From Paenibacillus dendritiformis (lineage in GTDB: Bacteria > Bacillota > Bacilli > Paenibacillales > Paenibacillaceae): 64,000 bases of DNA. A program made the position numbers and the translations under genes. The notes beneath the pieces are model-generated. The model was not told where the DNA came from. It worked only from the letters and a program-made list of their open reading frames with translations, and did not search any database. Shown one piece after another: positions 55,751-63,638 of this stretch. Position 1 is the first letter of the stretch. Each line of letters opens with the position of its first letter. The DNA lies in assembly GCF_021654795.1 (NCBI RefSeq), contig NZ_AP025344.1, forward strand, positions 1,440,501-1,504,500. Direction: 5' to 3'.

Positions 55751-57136
55751 ATGTCGGACAACCAACGAACGAACCTGTCTGCTGCCACGGATGCCTTCGC
55801 GACGGCGGAAGCTGCTATTGACTGGATTAATTCTTTGATTCCTTTTGGCATCCGTCCCGGATTGGAGCGGGTTGAACTCATGATGGAGAAGCTCGGCCAT
55901 CCGCATCGCCGCCTGAAGTTCATCCATGTGGCCGGAACGAACGGCAAAGGCTCTACCTGCGCGCTGCTGACCAGCGTGCTGATGGCCAACGGTTACGATG
56001 TCGGCACCTTCACTTCGCCGTACATTGAGAAATTTACGAACCGCTTCAAATATAATAATGAAGATATTCCGGAGGAGACGCTGCTCCGCCTGGCGAATGA
56101 ATTGAAGCCTCTGGTGGACGAGATCGCGGCGACGCCGCTCGGCTCCCCGACGATGTTCGAGGTCTCGACGGTGCTGGCCATTTGCTACTATGCGAAGGTG
56201 GCGTTCCCCGACGTTGTCGTCCTGGAGACCGGATTGGGCGGCCGGCTGGACGTTACCAATATCGTGACGCCTATCGTCTCGGTTATTACGAATATCGGGC
56301 ATGATCATATGGATATTTTGGGCGACACGATCGAACAGGTGGCGTCGGAGAAAGCCGGCATCATCAAGCCCGGCGTCCCGATTGTCAGCACGGTGGAGCA
56401 GCCGGAGGCGATCGAAGTCATCCGCCGTACGGCTGCGGAACGGCGCTCCACGCTATACTTGATGGGCGAACAGTTCCGCTACGAGGCGCTCCATTCCGTG
56501 GAGAATGAGCAGACCTTCCATTTCCATGGACCGTTCCGGGAACTGGGGAACTTGACGATTACGCTGAACGGCGCGCATCAGATGAAGAATGCCGCCGCGG
56601 CGCTCATGACCCTCGAGGTGCTGAGACAATATATGGCCTTCCGGGTGGATGACGAGGAGCTCCGGGCGGGCCTCCGCAGCGCGGCCTGGCCGGGAAGACT
56701 GGAAATGGTAAGCGAGCAACCCCGCATCCTGCTGGACGGAGCCCATAATCCGGAAGGGGCCGAGACGCTGGCTCAGGCGCTGCGGGACACGTACCGGTAC
56801 AAGCGGCTCCATGTGATGATGGGGATGCTGTCCACCAAGAATCATCATGACGTGCTTCGTCATATACTTCCTTTAGCGGATACTCTCATTTTTACGGAAC
56901 CTGATTTCCGCAAGAAGATGAGTGCGGAGAACTTGAGTCATATTGCAGAAGAATTGCTGGCAACAGCCTCGCGCCGCCCACAGATTGCAGTAGAGCCGAA
57001 CTGGCGCGAGTCCCTAGAACGGCTCAAGGCGATGACCGAACCAGGCGATCTGGCGGTGGTCACCGGCACATTATATCTGATTGCGGACGTTCGCTCGTAC
57101 GTCTTGCATCGGACCGAATCGGAAAAAGGTTGGTGA
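55751..57136 (+). CDS. folC: Folylpolyglutamate synthase / dihydrofolate synthase
   Basis: 461 residues. ATG 55751 is preceded by TAAGGA at 10 bases; TTG 55745 at 4 bases is an alternative. The Mur-ligase ATP loop is VAGTNGKGSTCALL near 62-75. TSPYIEKFTNRF follows, then VLETGLGGRLDVTN, NIGHDHMDILG, and the C-terminal ILLDGAHNPEG. It adds glutamate to (dihydro)folates. valS-folC adjacency is as in B. subtilis. murC starts 6 bases after the stop. Confidence 0.96.
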   Translation: MSDNQRTNLSAATDAFATAEAAIDWINSLIPFGIRPGLERVELMMEKLGHPHRRLKFIHVAGTNGKGSTCALLTSVLMANGYDVGTFTSPYIEKFTNRFKYNNEDIPEETLLRLANELKPLVDEIAATPLGSPTMFEVSTVLAICYYAKVAFPDVVVLETGLGGRLDVTNIVTPIVSVITNIGHDHMDILGDTIEQVASEKAGIIKPGVPIVSTVEQPEAIEVIRRTAAERRSTLYLMGEQFRYEALHSVENEQTFHFHGPFRELGNLTITLNGAHQMKNAAAALMTLEVLRQYMAFRVDDEELRAGLRSAAWPGRLEMVSEQPRILLDGAHNPEGAETLAQALRDTYRYKRLHVMMGMLSTKNHHDVLRHILPLADTLIFTEPDFRKKMSAENLSHIAEELLATASRRPQIAVEPNWRESLERLKAMTEPGDLAVVTGTLYLIADVRSYVLHRTESEKGW

Positions 57137-57142
57137 GTTCGT

Positions 57143-58519
57143 GTGAAGACGACGGAACATATTCATTTTATCGGCATCGGGGGCTATGGGATGAGCGCCA
57201 TCGCCCGCGTCATGCTGCAAATGGGGTACGCCGTCTCCGGGTCCGACGTGGCCGCATCCGAGGCGACGGAGAAGCTGCAGGCGCAAGGAGCGAGAGTACA
57301 TATCGGGCATGATCCCGAGTATGTTGACGATGCCGACATGGCCGTATATTCTACGGCTTGCCCGGTCGACAATGTGGAGCGCATCGCGGCGGAGCGCCGG
57401 GGGATTCCCGTCCTGCACCGCTCCCAAATGCTGGCGAAGCTGCTGAATGCGAAGAAGGGCGTGGCGGTCGCCGGGGCGCACGGCAAGACGACGACATCGT
57501 CGATGATTGCGTTCGTGCTGGAGCGCTGCGGGGCCGATCCGACTTATATTATCGGGGGAGAAGTGACGAACCTGGGGACGAACGCCCGGGCGGGCAGCGG
57601 CGAATTCGTCGTAGCGGAAGCCGACGAGAGCGATGGCTCGTTCCTTGCTTACCATCCTTACATCCCCGTCATTACGAATATCGAAGCCGATCATTTGGAG
57701 AATTATGAGGGGGATTTCGAACGGCTCAAGGCGGCGTATGTTCAGTTCCTGTCCCAGCGCAATCCGGATGGGATCGCGGTGCTGTGCGCCGATGATCCGA
57801 TCCTGCGCAGCATGGCGGCGCAGCTTGGGCAAGGGGTGGTCACCTACGGCATCGACGAGGCTGCCGACTATACGGCGGACGAGATCTACGCCGCGGGTCG
57901 CGGCATGACTTTCCGGATGCGCCATTGCGGCGAGACGCTGGGCAGCGTCCGTCTGTCCATACCGGGCCGGCACAATGTGCTGAACGCGATGGCAACGCTG
58001 ATCGTGGCGATGCAGGCGGGAATCTCCTTCGAGAGTGCTGCTGGTGCCATTACCGAATTTATCGGCGCGAAGCGCCGCTTTCAAGTTATTGGGGAAGAGG
58101 GCGGCATTCTGGTCATCGATGATTATGCTCATCATCCGACGGAGATTGAAGCGACCCTGGCGGCGGCCAAGGCGACCGGACGCCGGCTCGTGGCTGTCTT
58201 TCAGCCGCAGCGGTATTCGCGGACCTATTTCCTGTTCGAGCAATTCAGCCGCGCCTTCAGGGAGGCGGATGAACTGATTGTGACCGATATTTATTCGCCG
58301 GCAGGAGAGAAGCCGATAGAAGGCGTTACAGCTGCCGCGCTCGTGAACCGTATCCGGGAGAACAGCAATGGGCAGGCTCAATATATCGCGAACAAGGACG
58401 ACGCGCTGGAGCGGCTGAAGGCGCTTGTGCGTCCGGGGGATCTGGTGCTGACGATGGGCGCGGGCGATATATGGAAGACCGCATATGCATTGAGTGCGGC
58501 TGTGAAAGAACGGATCTAG
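57143..58519 (+). CDS. murC: UDP-N-acetylmuramate--L-alanine ligase
   Basis: 458 residues, GTG start at 57143 with AAAAGGTTGGTGAG upstream. It begins HIHFIGIGGYGMSAIARVML, the UDP-binding Rossmann motif. ATP loop VAGAHGKTTTSSMIAF near 110-125, then VAEADESDGSFL, NIEADHLENY, IDDYAHHPTEIEA and VFQPQRYSRTYFL. First Mur ligase of peptidoglycan synthesis. It is translationally close to folC, an arrangement not found in B. subtilis. Terminator follows. Confidence 0.97.
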   Translation: MKTTEHIHFIGIGGYGMSAIARVMLQMGYAVSGSDVAASEATEKLQAQGARVHIGHDPEYVDDADMAVYSTACPVDNVERIAAERRGIPVLHRSQMLAKLLNAKKGVAVAGAHGKTTTSSMIAFVLERCGADPTYIIGGEVTNLGTNARAGSGEFVVAEADESDGSFLAYHPYIPVITNIEADHLENYEGDFERLKAAYVQFLSQRNPDGIAVLCADDPILRSMAAQLGQGVVTYGIDEAADYTADEIYAAGRGMTFRMRHCGETLGSVRLSIPGRHNVLNAMATLIVAMQAGISFESAAGAITEFIGAKRRFQVIGEEGGILVIDDYAHHPTEIEATLAAAKATGRRLVAVFQPQRYSRTYFLFEQFSRAFREADELIVTDIYSPAGEKPIEGVTAAALVNRIRENSNGQAQYIANKDDALERLKALVRPGDLVLTMGAGDIWKTAYALSAAVKERI

Positions 58520-58881
58520 CTGAAAAGACAGAAGGAGACCATTCCGGCGGAATGGCCTCCTTTTTTGTTGCGGGGATATGCCCAGATGATTCGTGCGTCC
58601 GGCGGCGTCGGTAGCATCTCTGTCTTCAGCAGGCGATGCGTCTCTGTCCCATTCGATGCTGCGCACCCGCGGCGTGCCGGAGAGATGTCAATACATTGCT
58701 TAAGGTTCACTGCCGCTCCCTTCGCTGCTATGCTCTCGCATGGTTTGGCCGAAGGCGGAATCCCGGCGAATCTAGCATGCGATATGCCTTTTTTCATTTT
58801 CATAGACAGGGAAGGTTCTAAGGCCTTGTAATCTATCATAGATTTCATAGTAAAGAAGAGGACAAGGTGAGGTGTAGCAAA
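58520..58881. other. Intergenic stretch murC to spoIIB-like gene
   Basis: It holds the murC terminator at 58532-58566. The rest shows no repeats and no gene; short open frames lack ribosome sites. An AT-rich segment at 58780-58860 probably contains the promoter of the next gene, but spacing of the boxes I could find is poor. Confidence 0.4.
58532..58566 (+). terminator. Rho-independent terminator after murC
   Basis: AAGGAG-A-CCATTCC pairs with GGAATGG-C-CTCCTT (one internal mismatch) around GGC, ending in TTTTTT. Confidence 0.85.
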
Positions 58882-60213
58882 ATGAATCGTTCGCACAGCA
58901 AAATGACATTCCGGTTCGGCGAATCCGGAACGGCATCCGGCCGGGAGCGGAACGAGCGGAACGAGCGGGATGACCGGGAGCAGGGGAACCTCGAGCAGAC
59001 GGCCAACGCGATAGATAAGATTGCCGAAGAGGCAGGGACGCTGCTGGACGGTCCGGGAAGCGAAGATGAACCGGAAGCGCACGGGCGTCCGCATTCGGCA
59101 GAGGCAGATGACCGTCCAAGCCCGGCCGGCGCAGAGGAGGACGAACTACGAAGAATCGAGACCTTCATCCGGGAATCGGACCAGGAGTCATCTCAGCGCT
59201 ATCCCCTTCCGGTCTCTATCGCCGATCCAGCGGGCGAATCGATGAGCGAGCAAGGGGAATGGACATGGAGCGGGGTGCATACCCGCACCCGCAAGCCGTC
59301 TCTGTGGAAGGTGCTCGCTTCCGTGGCCGGGGCGCTGGCGACCGGAGCGGTGTTCGGCTTCATCGCTCTCTCCCTGTTCAAGGGGGAAGTGCAACTTCCG
59401 GATCCGACGGCGGGACTGCCGGATCTGTCCTCGCAAGCGGCGAAGGTGACGGACGGCGGGAAGAAGGCTCAGACCGCTGCGGACAAGCCGCCTGCGGACC
59501 AAGCCGCCATTCCGGCCGCCGCACAGCCGGCGGCCGGCAACGGGGAGAAGTCGGAAGCGGCTTGGCAAGCGGCTGGCGTCTATGTCACTGACGTGAACAT
59601 TCCGGAGAAAACGTTCTATATGCTTCAATATGGCGTCTTCGACAAACCGGAGGGAGCCAAGACAGCGATAGGCGATCTGCGGGATAAGGGAATGGCGGCG
59701 ATGGAGGAGCAGGGGGATCAGTATCGCGTCTATGCGGCTATCGCTTCCGCGCGCGAGGATGCAATGAGCTTGAGCCAACTGCTGAAGAACCGGCAGATCG
59801 ATCTCTATGTCCGGGAGATGAGCCGGCCAGCCTTGACGAAGCTTGCCTTCCAGGGGAACGCCGCCGATGTGGAGCAGTTCATCGCAGACAGCGACAAGGT
59901 CATCGGCTGGCTCATGGCGCAATCGGTTGCCCATCTGGAGGGAACCGAAGCCGCGGCCTTCGCCGCGGAAGATACCGAGCGGCTGCGGGAGCAGCATCTG
60001 CAGTGGACCCAGCGCATGAGCAAGGTGCAGAAGGGCCAGCCGAAGCAATCCGGCGATGCCTGGACGAAGCTGGTGCAGGCGATGAACACGGCGATTAGCG
60101 CCGTCAATGAGTATAACAAACAGCCGTCCACCTCGCATCTGTGGAGCATTCAGCAAGCGGTGATGCAGTATTTGTCTGCGGAACGCTCCTGGCTGGAGAC
60201 GATGAAGGCGTAG
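58882..60213 (+). CDS. SPOR-domain membrane protein, SpoIIB-like
   Basis: 443 residues, ATG 58882 with AAGGTGAGGTG upstream. Residues 1-135 are a charged, low-complexity cytoplasmic part. One membrane helix covers about 140-160 (VLASVAGALATGAVFGFIAL). A Pro/Ala/Gln-rich linker follows, then a SPOR domain at about 235-310 (FYMLQYGVFDKPEGAKTAI; DQYRVYAAIASAREDAMSL) and a helical tail. SPOR domains bind denuded glycan at the septum. Position between folC and maf matches B. subtilis spoIIB, which has the same layout, so the SpoIIB role in engulfment is likely but inferred from synteny. Confidence 0.8.
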   Translation: MNRSHSKMTFRFGESGTASGRERNERNERDDREQGNLEQTANAIDKIAEEAGTLLDGPGSEDEPEAHGRPHSAEADDRPSPAGAEEDELRRIETFIRESDQESSQRYPLPVSIADPAGESMSEQGEWTWSGVHTRTRKPSLWKVLASVAGALATGAVFGFIALSLFKGEVQLPDPTAGLPDLSSQAAKVTDGGKKAQTAADKPPADQAAIPAAAQPAAGNGEKSEAAWQAAGVYVTDVNIPEKTFYMLQYGVFDKPEGAKTAIGDLRDKGMAAMEEQGDQYRVYAAIASAREDAMSLSQLLKNRQIDLYVREMSRPALTKLAFQGNAADVEQFIADSDKVIGWLMAQSVAHLEGTEAAAFAAEDTERLREQHLQWTQRMSKVQKGQPKQSGDAWTKLVQAMNTAISAVNEYNKQPSTSHLWSIQQAVMQYLSAERSWLETMKA

Positions 60214-60259
60214 CCTCGGGGCGTGCGGCAGAACAAAAGTAGAGGCTTACCAAAGCAAA

Positions 60260-60317
60260 AAGCCGGCATCAGCCGGCTTCCAGACTGTCGAGAAAGACCT
60301 GTCGACAGTCTTTTTTT
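60260..60317 (+). terminator. Two hairpins after spoIIB-like gene
   Basis: AAGCCGGC-ATCA-GCCGGCTT (60260-60279), then AGACTGTCGA (60282-60291) pairing with TCGACAGTCT (60302-60311) and seven T. The first hairpin is repeated exactly at 61333-61352. Confidence 0.85.
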
Positions 60318-60363
60318 CTTAGGAAGGGCGGGGGCCGGGGGAGGCAGGACAGGTTAGGTTAGG

Positions 60364-60600
60364 GCAAGCTGGTCTGTGCATGAAACTAGATGGTCCGCGC
60401 ATGAAGCTGATGTTCCGCGCATGAAGCTAGATGGTCCACGCATGAAACTAGATGGTCTGTGCATGAAACTAGATGGTCCGCGCATGAAGCTGATGTTCCG
60501 CGCATGAAGCTAGATGGTCAACGCATGAAACTGATGGTCCACGCATGAAACTAGATGGTCTGCGCCTGAAGCTTGATCGTCCGGGCATGAAGCAAGCTAT
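60364..60600. repeat. 20-21 bp tandem repeat, about 11 copies
   Basis: GCATGAA (once GCCTGAA) anchors lie at 60378, 60399, 60419, 60440, 60461, 60482, 60502, 60523, 60543, 60564 and 60585. Spacing is 21 or 20 bases. Unit: GCATGAAACTAGATGGTCCGC; the 20-base form has lost one base (CTGATGTTCC or CTGATGGTCC type). No convincing open frame. Confidence 0.92.
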
Positions 60601-60605
60601 CCCCG

Positions 60606-60800
60606 TATGAAAATGCTGCACAGGCGCAGCATTTTTAACCTCAAGAGGCTAAAATCCGAGAAAATCCTGCAAAATTACATTATTTGGCCATTTTGATTGC
60701 TATTTATGCCTAGCCGTAGGGTAATTGCTGTATTTTTGCAGCAATCTTATTTTCGCAGCCCCGTCTCAATGAAATTGCTGCATTTTTGCAGCATTGGTGG
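60606..60800. repeat. Second cluster of ATTGCTGCA/TGCAGCAAT palindromes
   Basis: AATGCTGC...GCAGCATT at about 60611-60632, ATTGCTG...CAGCAAT at about 60723-60746, and AATTGCTGCATTTTTGCAGC at about 60773-60792. The core is the same as at 4048-4226. Confidence 0.65.
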
Positions 60801-60920
60801 GGTAGGTGACTAGAGCAACGGGAGAGACTGCAGCATTGGCGGAACAGGTGACTATAGCGACGGGAAGTACTGCAGCATTGGTAGAGCAGGTGACTAGAGT
60901 GGCGGGATTTACGCAGCTTC
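60788..60920. repeat. 42-bp tandem repeat, 3 full copies and a partial
   Basis: GCAGCATTGG at 60788, 60830 and 60872 (42 bases apart), and a diverged copy at 60913. Each unit has AGGTGACTAGAGC-like and GACGGGA-like segments. The period is 14 codons, so a minus-strand frame (60766-60954) repeats every 14 residues; without a ribosome site it is not called a gene. Confidence 0.85.
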
Positions 60921-60953
60921 TGCCTCTTTGATGAAGCAGGTGAAAAAAAGTCA

Positions 60954-61259
60954 TTGGTTACCTATTTTGCGTTCAATCCATCCAGCGAGCTGAGGATACT
61001 CAATCAGCGTTTGCAGCGCAGCCAATCGCTTGGTGCAGCGGATGATGATATTCTCGAGGCGGGTCACCTTCGCCATACAGAAGAAAAGAAACGGATATAT
61101 GCGCAGCGAAAAGAAACAATAGAGCGGGGGCTTGCCGATTTAAAGGAGCAGCATGATATTCGGTGAACGACCTTTTACGCGGGTAAAGAGAGCGTCTACT
61201 GCAAAGCGATGCTTGTTTTTGCTGCGATGAACCTCAAAAAAATGGCGACCTGGCTCTGA
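60954..61259 (+). pseudogene. IS1182-type transposase C-terminal remnant
   Basis: The frame reads ILEAGHLRHTEEKKRIYAQR, then KETIERGLADLKEQHDIR, a TGA at 61164-61166 where the family has Trp, and continues in the same frame to AMLVFAAMNLKKMATWL and a stop at 61257. These are the well-known C-terminal signature of IS1182-family transposases (YAQRKETIERVFADAKEKHGMRW ... FAAMNLKKLA, from memory). The segment between, TTFYAGKESVYCK, is diverged. The N-terminal two thirds and the inverted repeats are missing. The first ~30 codons from 60954 do not match the family. Confidence 0.7.
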
Positions 61260-61332
61260 AAGATCGGATGGATAAAAAACGTAAAGAACTCCCGCGACTG
61301 CAGTCTTAAGCGGGAGTTTGTCTTCAATCTGA

Positions 61333-61359
61333 AAGCCGGCATCAGCCGGCTTCTTTTTC
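61333..61359 (+). terminator. Terminator-like copy of the AAGCCGGC hairpin
   Basis: AAGCCGGC-ATCA-GCCGGCTT at 61333-61352 followed by CTTTTTCT. Identical to the hairpin at 60260-60279. It lies past the transposase remnant and close to the aldo/keto reductase stop on the other strand. Confidence 0.7.
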
Positions 61360-61382
61360 TCTACAGCGAGCTCGTCAAAAGA

Positions 61383-62333
61383 TCAGTTGACGGGAGGAGC
61401 CATAATTTCCTCGATGCGCGTCAGCACGTCCTGGGTCAGCGCGGTGCCGGAAGCCATGACATTTTCCTTCACTTGCTCCGGCCGGCTGGCTCCGACGAGG
61501 GCGCTGGATACGTTGCTCTGGCGAAGTATCCAGGCGATGGCCAGCTGCCCGACCGTGATATTCAGCTCCCCGGCCAGCTCTGCGAGCTTCCGGACCTGAT
61601 CGATCCGCTCTGGCGTAATTCCTTTGCGCATCCCTTCCAGCTTGGAGGCGCGGCTGTCTTCCGGGAATGCCGAGGCGGAGCTGTATTTTCCGGTCAGCAA
61701 GCCTTGGGCCAACGGGGAGTAGACGACTTGTCCAATTCCGTTCCGTTCCCCGAACGGAATAATTTCTTTCTCGATATGACGGTCGAACAGATTGTAGACG
61801 GGCTGGTTGACGACGATTCGGTCCAGCAAATAGCGATCGGCAATGGCCAGAGCCTCCGCCATCTGCGCCGCCGTCCACATGCTGACACCGACGTACAAAA
61901 TTTTGCCTTGGCGCAGGAGATCGTCCAGAGCGCGCAGCGTTTCTTCCATCGGCGTCTGATCGTCGAAGCGGTGGCAGTAATACAAATCGATATAATCATG
62001 CCCGAGCCGCTTCAAGCTTGCGTGGCATTGCTCCGTAACGTGCTTGCGGGACAGCCCGCGATCATTGGGGCCGTCTCCCATGGGGCCGAATACTTTCGTA
62101 GCGAGCACATAGGATTCGCGCGGATAGGCCTTCAGCGTCTCGCCGACGACCTTCTCCGCCTCGCCGCGCTCGTATACATTGGCGGTATCGAAAAAGTTCA
62201 CGCCCAGTTCATAGGCGCTCTGTATCGCCTGAACCGCGTTTTGGCGTTCGACGTATCCTCCGTAGGTGAGCCAGCTTCCGAGACTGATCTCGCTTACTTT
62301 CAGCCCGCTTGCTCCCAATCTGCGATACTGCAT
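61383..62333 (-). CDS. Aldo/keto reductase
   Basis: 316 residues, start at 62333 behind AGGAGGTTGGAAGC. AKR motifs: GSWLTYGG, FFDTANVYERGEAEKVVGE with the catalytic Asp and Tyr, VLATKVFGPM with Lys, and DLYYCHRFDDQTPMEET with His. NADPH-site residues appear in YSPLAQGLLTGK and SALVGASRPEQVKENV. It resembles the potassium-channel-beta-like / YhdN group; substrate unknown. It is convergent with the transposase remnant and divergent from maf. Confidence 0.94.
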   Translation of the reverse strand: MQYRRLGASGLKVSEISLGSWLTYGGYVERQNAVQAIQSAYELGVNFFDTANVYERGEAEKVVGETLKAYPRESYVLATKVFGPMGDGPNDRGLSRKHVTEQCHASLKRLGHDYIDLYYCHRFDDQTPMEETLRALDDLLRQGKILYVGVSMWTAAQMAEALAIADRYLLDRIVVNQPVYNLFDRHIEKEIIPFGERNGIGQVVYSPLAQGLLTGKYSSASAFPEDSRASKLEGMRKGITPERIDQVRKLAELAGELNITVGQLAIAWILRQSNVSSALVGASRPEQVKENVMASGTALTQDVLTRIEEIMAPPVN

Positions 62334-62655
62334 GCTTCCAACCTCCTAGACTCCGTTATGATGATCATGCTTAGATAGACCTTATTCCATTGTAAAAGAA
62401 GTCATATGCGTTTGGAAAGCCGAAGTATGCGAACGCTTGGCGTTTATCTCAACATTTTCCTCCGTAACTTTGGGGCGCCCCGCACGTCTAACATAAGGAT
62501 AAAGCAGGCCTCTGCACCGCCCCGGCGCGCTTCTGGAACATTTCCACAAACTCCCGCCATTTTTTGCGCCAAATGGAATAGGAAAGCGTTTGTTTCAAAG
62601 TCAACTTCCGCGTATAATAAAAATGGTGTCAAAAAATGGCGAGGAGCGGATGAAC
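62334..62655. other. Divergent region between aldo/keto reductase and maf
   Basis: It contains the maf promoter at 62590-62618. No gene or repeat was recognised in the rest. Confidence 0.5.
62590..62618 (+). promoter_or_regulatory. Sigma-A promoter of maf
   Basis: TTGTTT at 62590-62595 and TATAAT at 62613-62618 with 17-base spacing. Confidence 0.65.
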
Positions 62656-63453
62656 ATGGCAATGCAGACACAACGACAACCGGAATTGATTTTGGCTTCA
62701 TCCTCCCCTCGCAGGCAGGAATTGATTCGCGCTCTGGGCCTTCCTTATTCGGTCCAACCCAGTGATGCGGACGAGACGGTGCCTCCCGGATGGCCGCCTG
62801 ATCGCATCGTCGAACAATTGGCTTTGCGCAAGGCCGACGCTGTGGCCCGCGTGCGGCGCAGCGAAGGGAAGGACGGCATCGTCGTCGGTTCGGATACGAT
62901 CGTCGTGCTTGACGGCGCGGTGCTCGGCAAGCCGGTGAACGAAGCGGATGCGGAGCGGGCGCTGACGGCGCTTCAGGGACGATCTCATGAAGTATATACG
63001 GGCGTCGCCCTCGTCCAGGTATCCGACGGGCGGACAGCCGTGAGCCATCGGGCCACGGTCGTACATATGAAGCCCTGCAGCACGGAGCGAATCCGCCGGT
63101 ATATCGCGACGGGAGAGCCGATGGACAAAGCCGGGGCGTACGACACCACAATGCACCTTGGAGACATTGGTCAGTATCGTGTATTATCTCAGTCGCCAAG
63201 CGGACAGCCAGAGGTAATTGTGGGACATACTGTCAGTAAAGTAACGTTTAGACCTATGAGTGACGCGGAAATCGAAGCTTATGTAAAAACTGGTGAGCCA
63301 CTCGATAAGGCAGGAAGTTACGGGGCACAGGGGTTGGGCGCTGTTTTTATTGAAAAAATTGAGGGTGATTTTTTCAGTATTATGGGACTTCCCTTAAACC
63401 TGTTGTACCAGATGTTGCTGAAGTTTGGTATCAGTCCATTTCAAGAAAAGTAA
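62656..63453 (+). CDS. maf: Maf-family nucleotide pyrophosphatase, chimeric with duplicated C-terminal segment
   Basis: 265 residues from ATG 62656 (GAGGAG 9 bases upstream; ATG 62650 possible). Normal Maf proteins have about 190-205. Residues 1-165 are a regular Maf (LILASSSPRRQELIRALGL; VVGSDTIVVLDG; GRSHEVYTGVAL; RYIATGEPMDKAGAY). Instead of the expected GIQG ending, a linker (DTTMHLGDIGQYRV) leads to a second Maf C-terminal half: VGHTVSKVTFRPMSDAEI, YVKTGEPLDKAGSYGAQG, then a complete end. The first part is GC-rich; from about 63,160 third positions turn A/T-rich. It looks like two maf genes joined. Maf enzymes hydrolyse modified nucleotides and affect septum formation. Confidence 0.85.
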   Translation: MAMQTQRQPELILASSSPRRQELIRALGLPYSVQPSDADETVPPGWPPDRIVEQLALRKADAVARVRRSEGKDGIVVGSDTIVVLDGAVLGKPVNEADAERALTALQGRSHEVYTGVALVQVSDGRTAVSHRATVVHMKPCSTERIRRYIATGEPMDKAGAYDTTMHLGDIGQYRVLSQSPSGQPEVIVGHTVSKVTFRPMSDAEIEAYVKTGEPLDKAGSYGAQGLGAVFIEKIEGDFFSIMGLPLNLLYQMLLKFGISPFQEK

Positions 63454-63467
63454 AGTTTACCCGACAG

Positions 63468-63496
63468 AAGGTGCTCGAAATATTTAGCACCTTTTT
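63468..63496 (+). terminator. Rho-independent terminator after maf
   Basis: AAGGTGCT (63468-63475) pairs with AGCACCTT (63486-63493), followed by TTTTT. A second, weaker hairpin AAGGC...GCCTT with T-run lies at 63517-63552. Confidence 0.8.
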
Positions 63497-63638
63497 CGTA
63501 TTTCTCGAGCGAAGACAAGGCTTCACACTATGTGTGGGGCTTTGCCTTTTTTATTTAAGGTTTTTCTTTTCAAGTCGACCTCATTCAAGCTAATGTATTA
63601 AAAACGGTAACCAGACGTAACTTGGAGGAATGAGGGTT

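Noticed and set aside
60766..60954. Minus-strand peptide with 14-residue repeats
   Set aside because: It is a by-product of the 42-bp tandem array; no ribosome site.
62581..62600. A cre-like GAAAGCGTTTGTTTC near the maf promoter
   Set aside because: It lacks the essential TG at the left end and is not a proper palindrome; judged chance.
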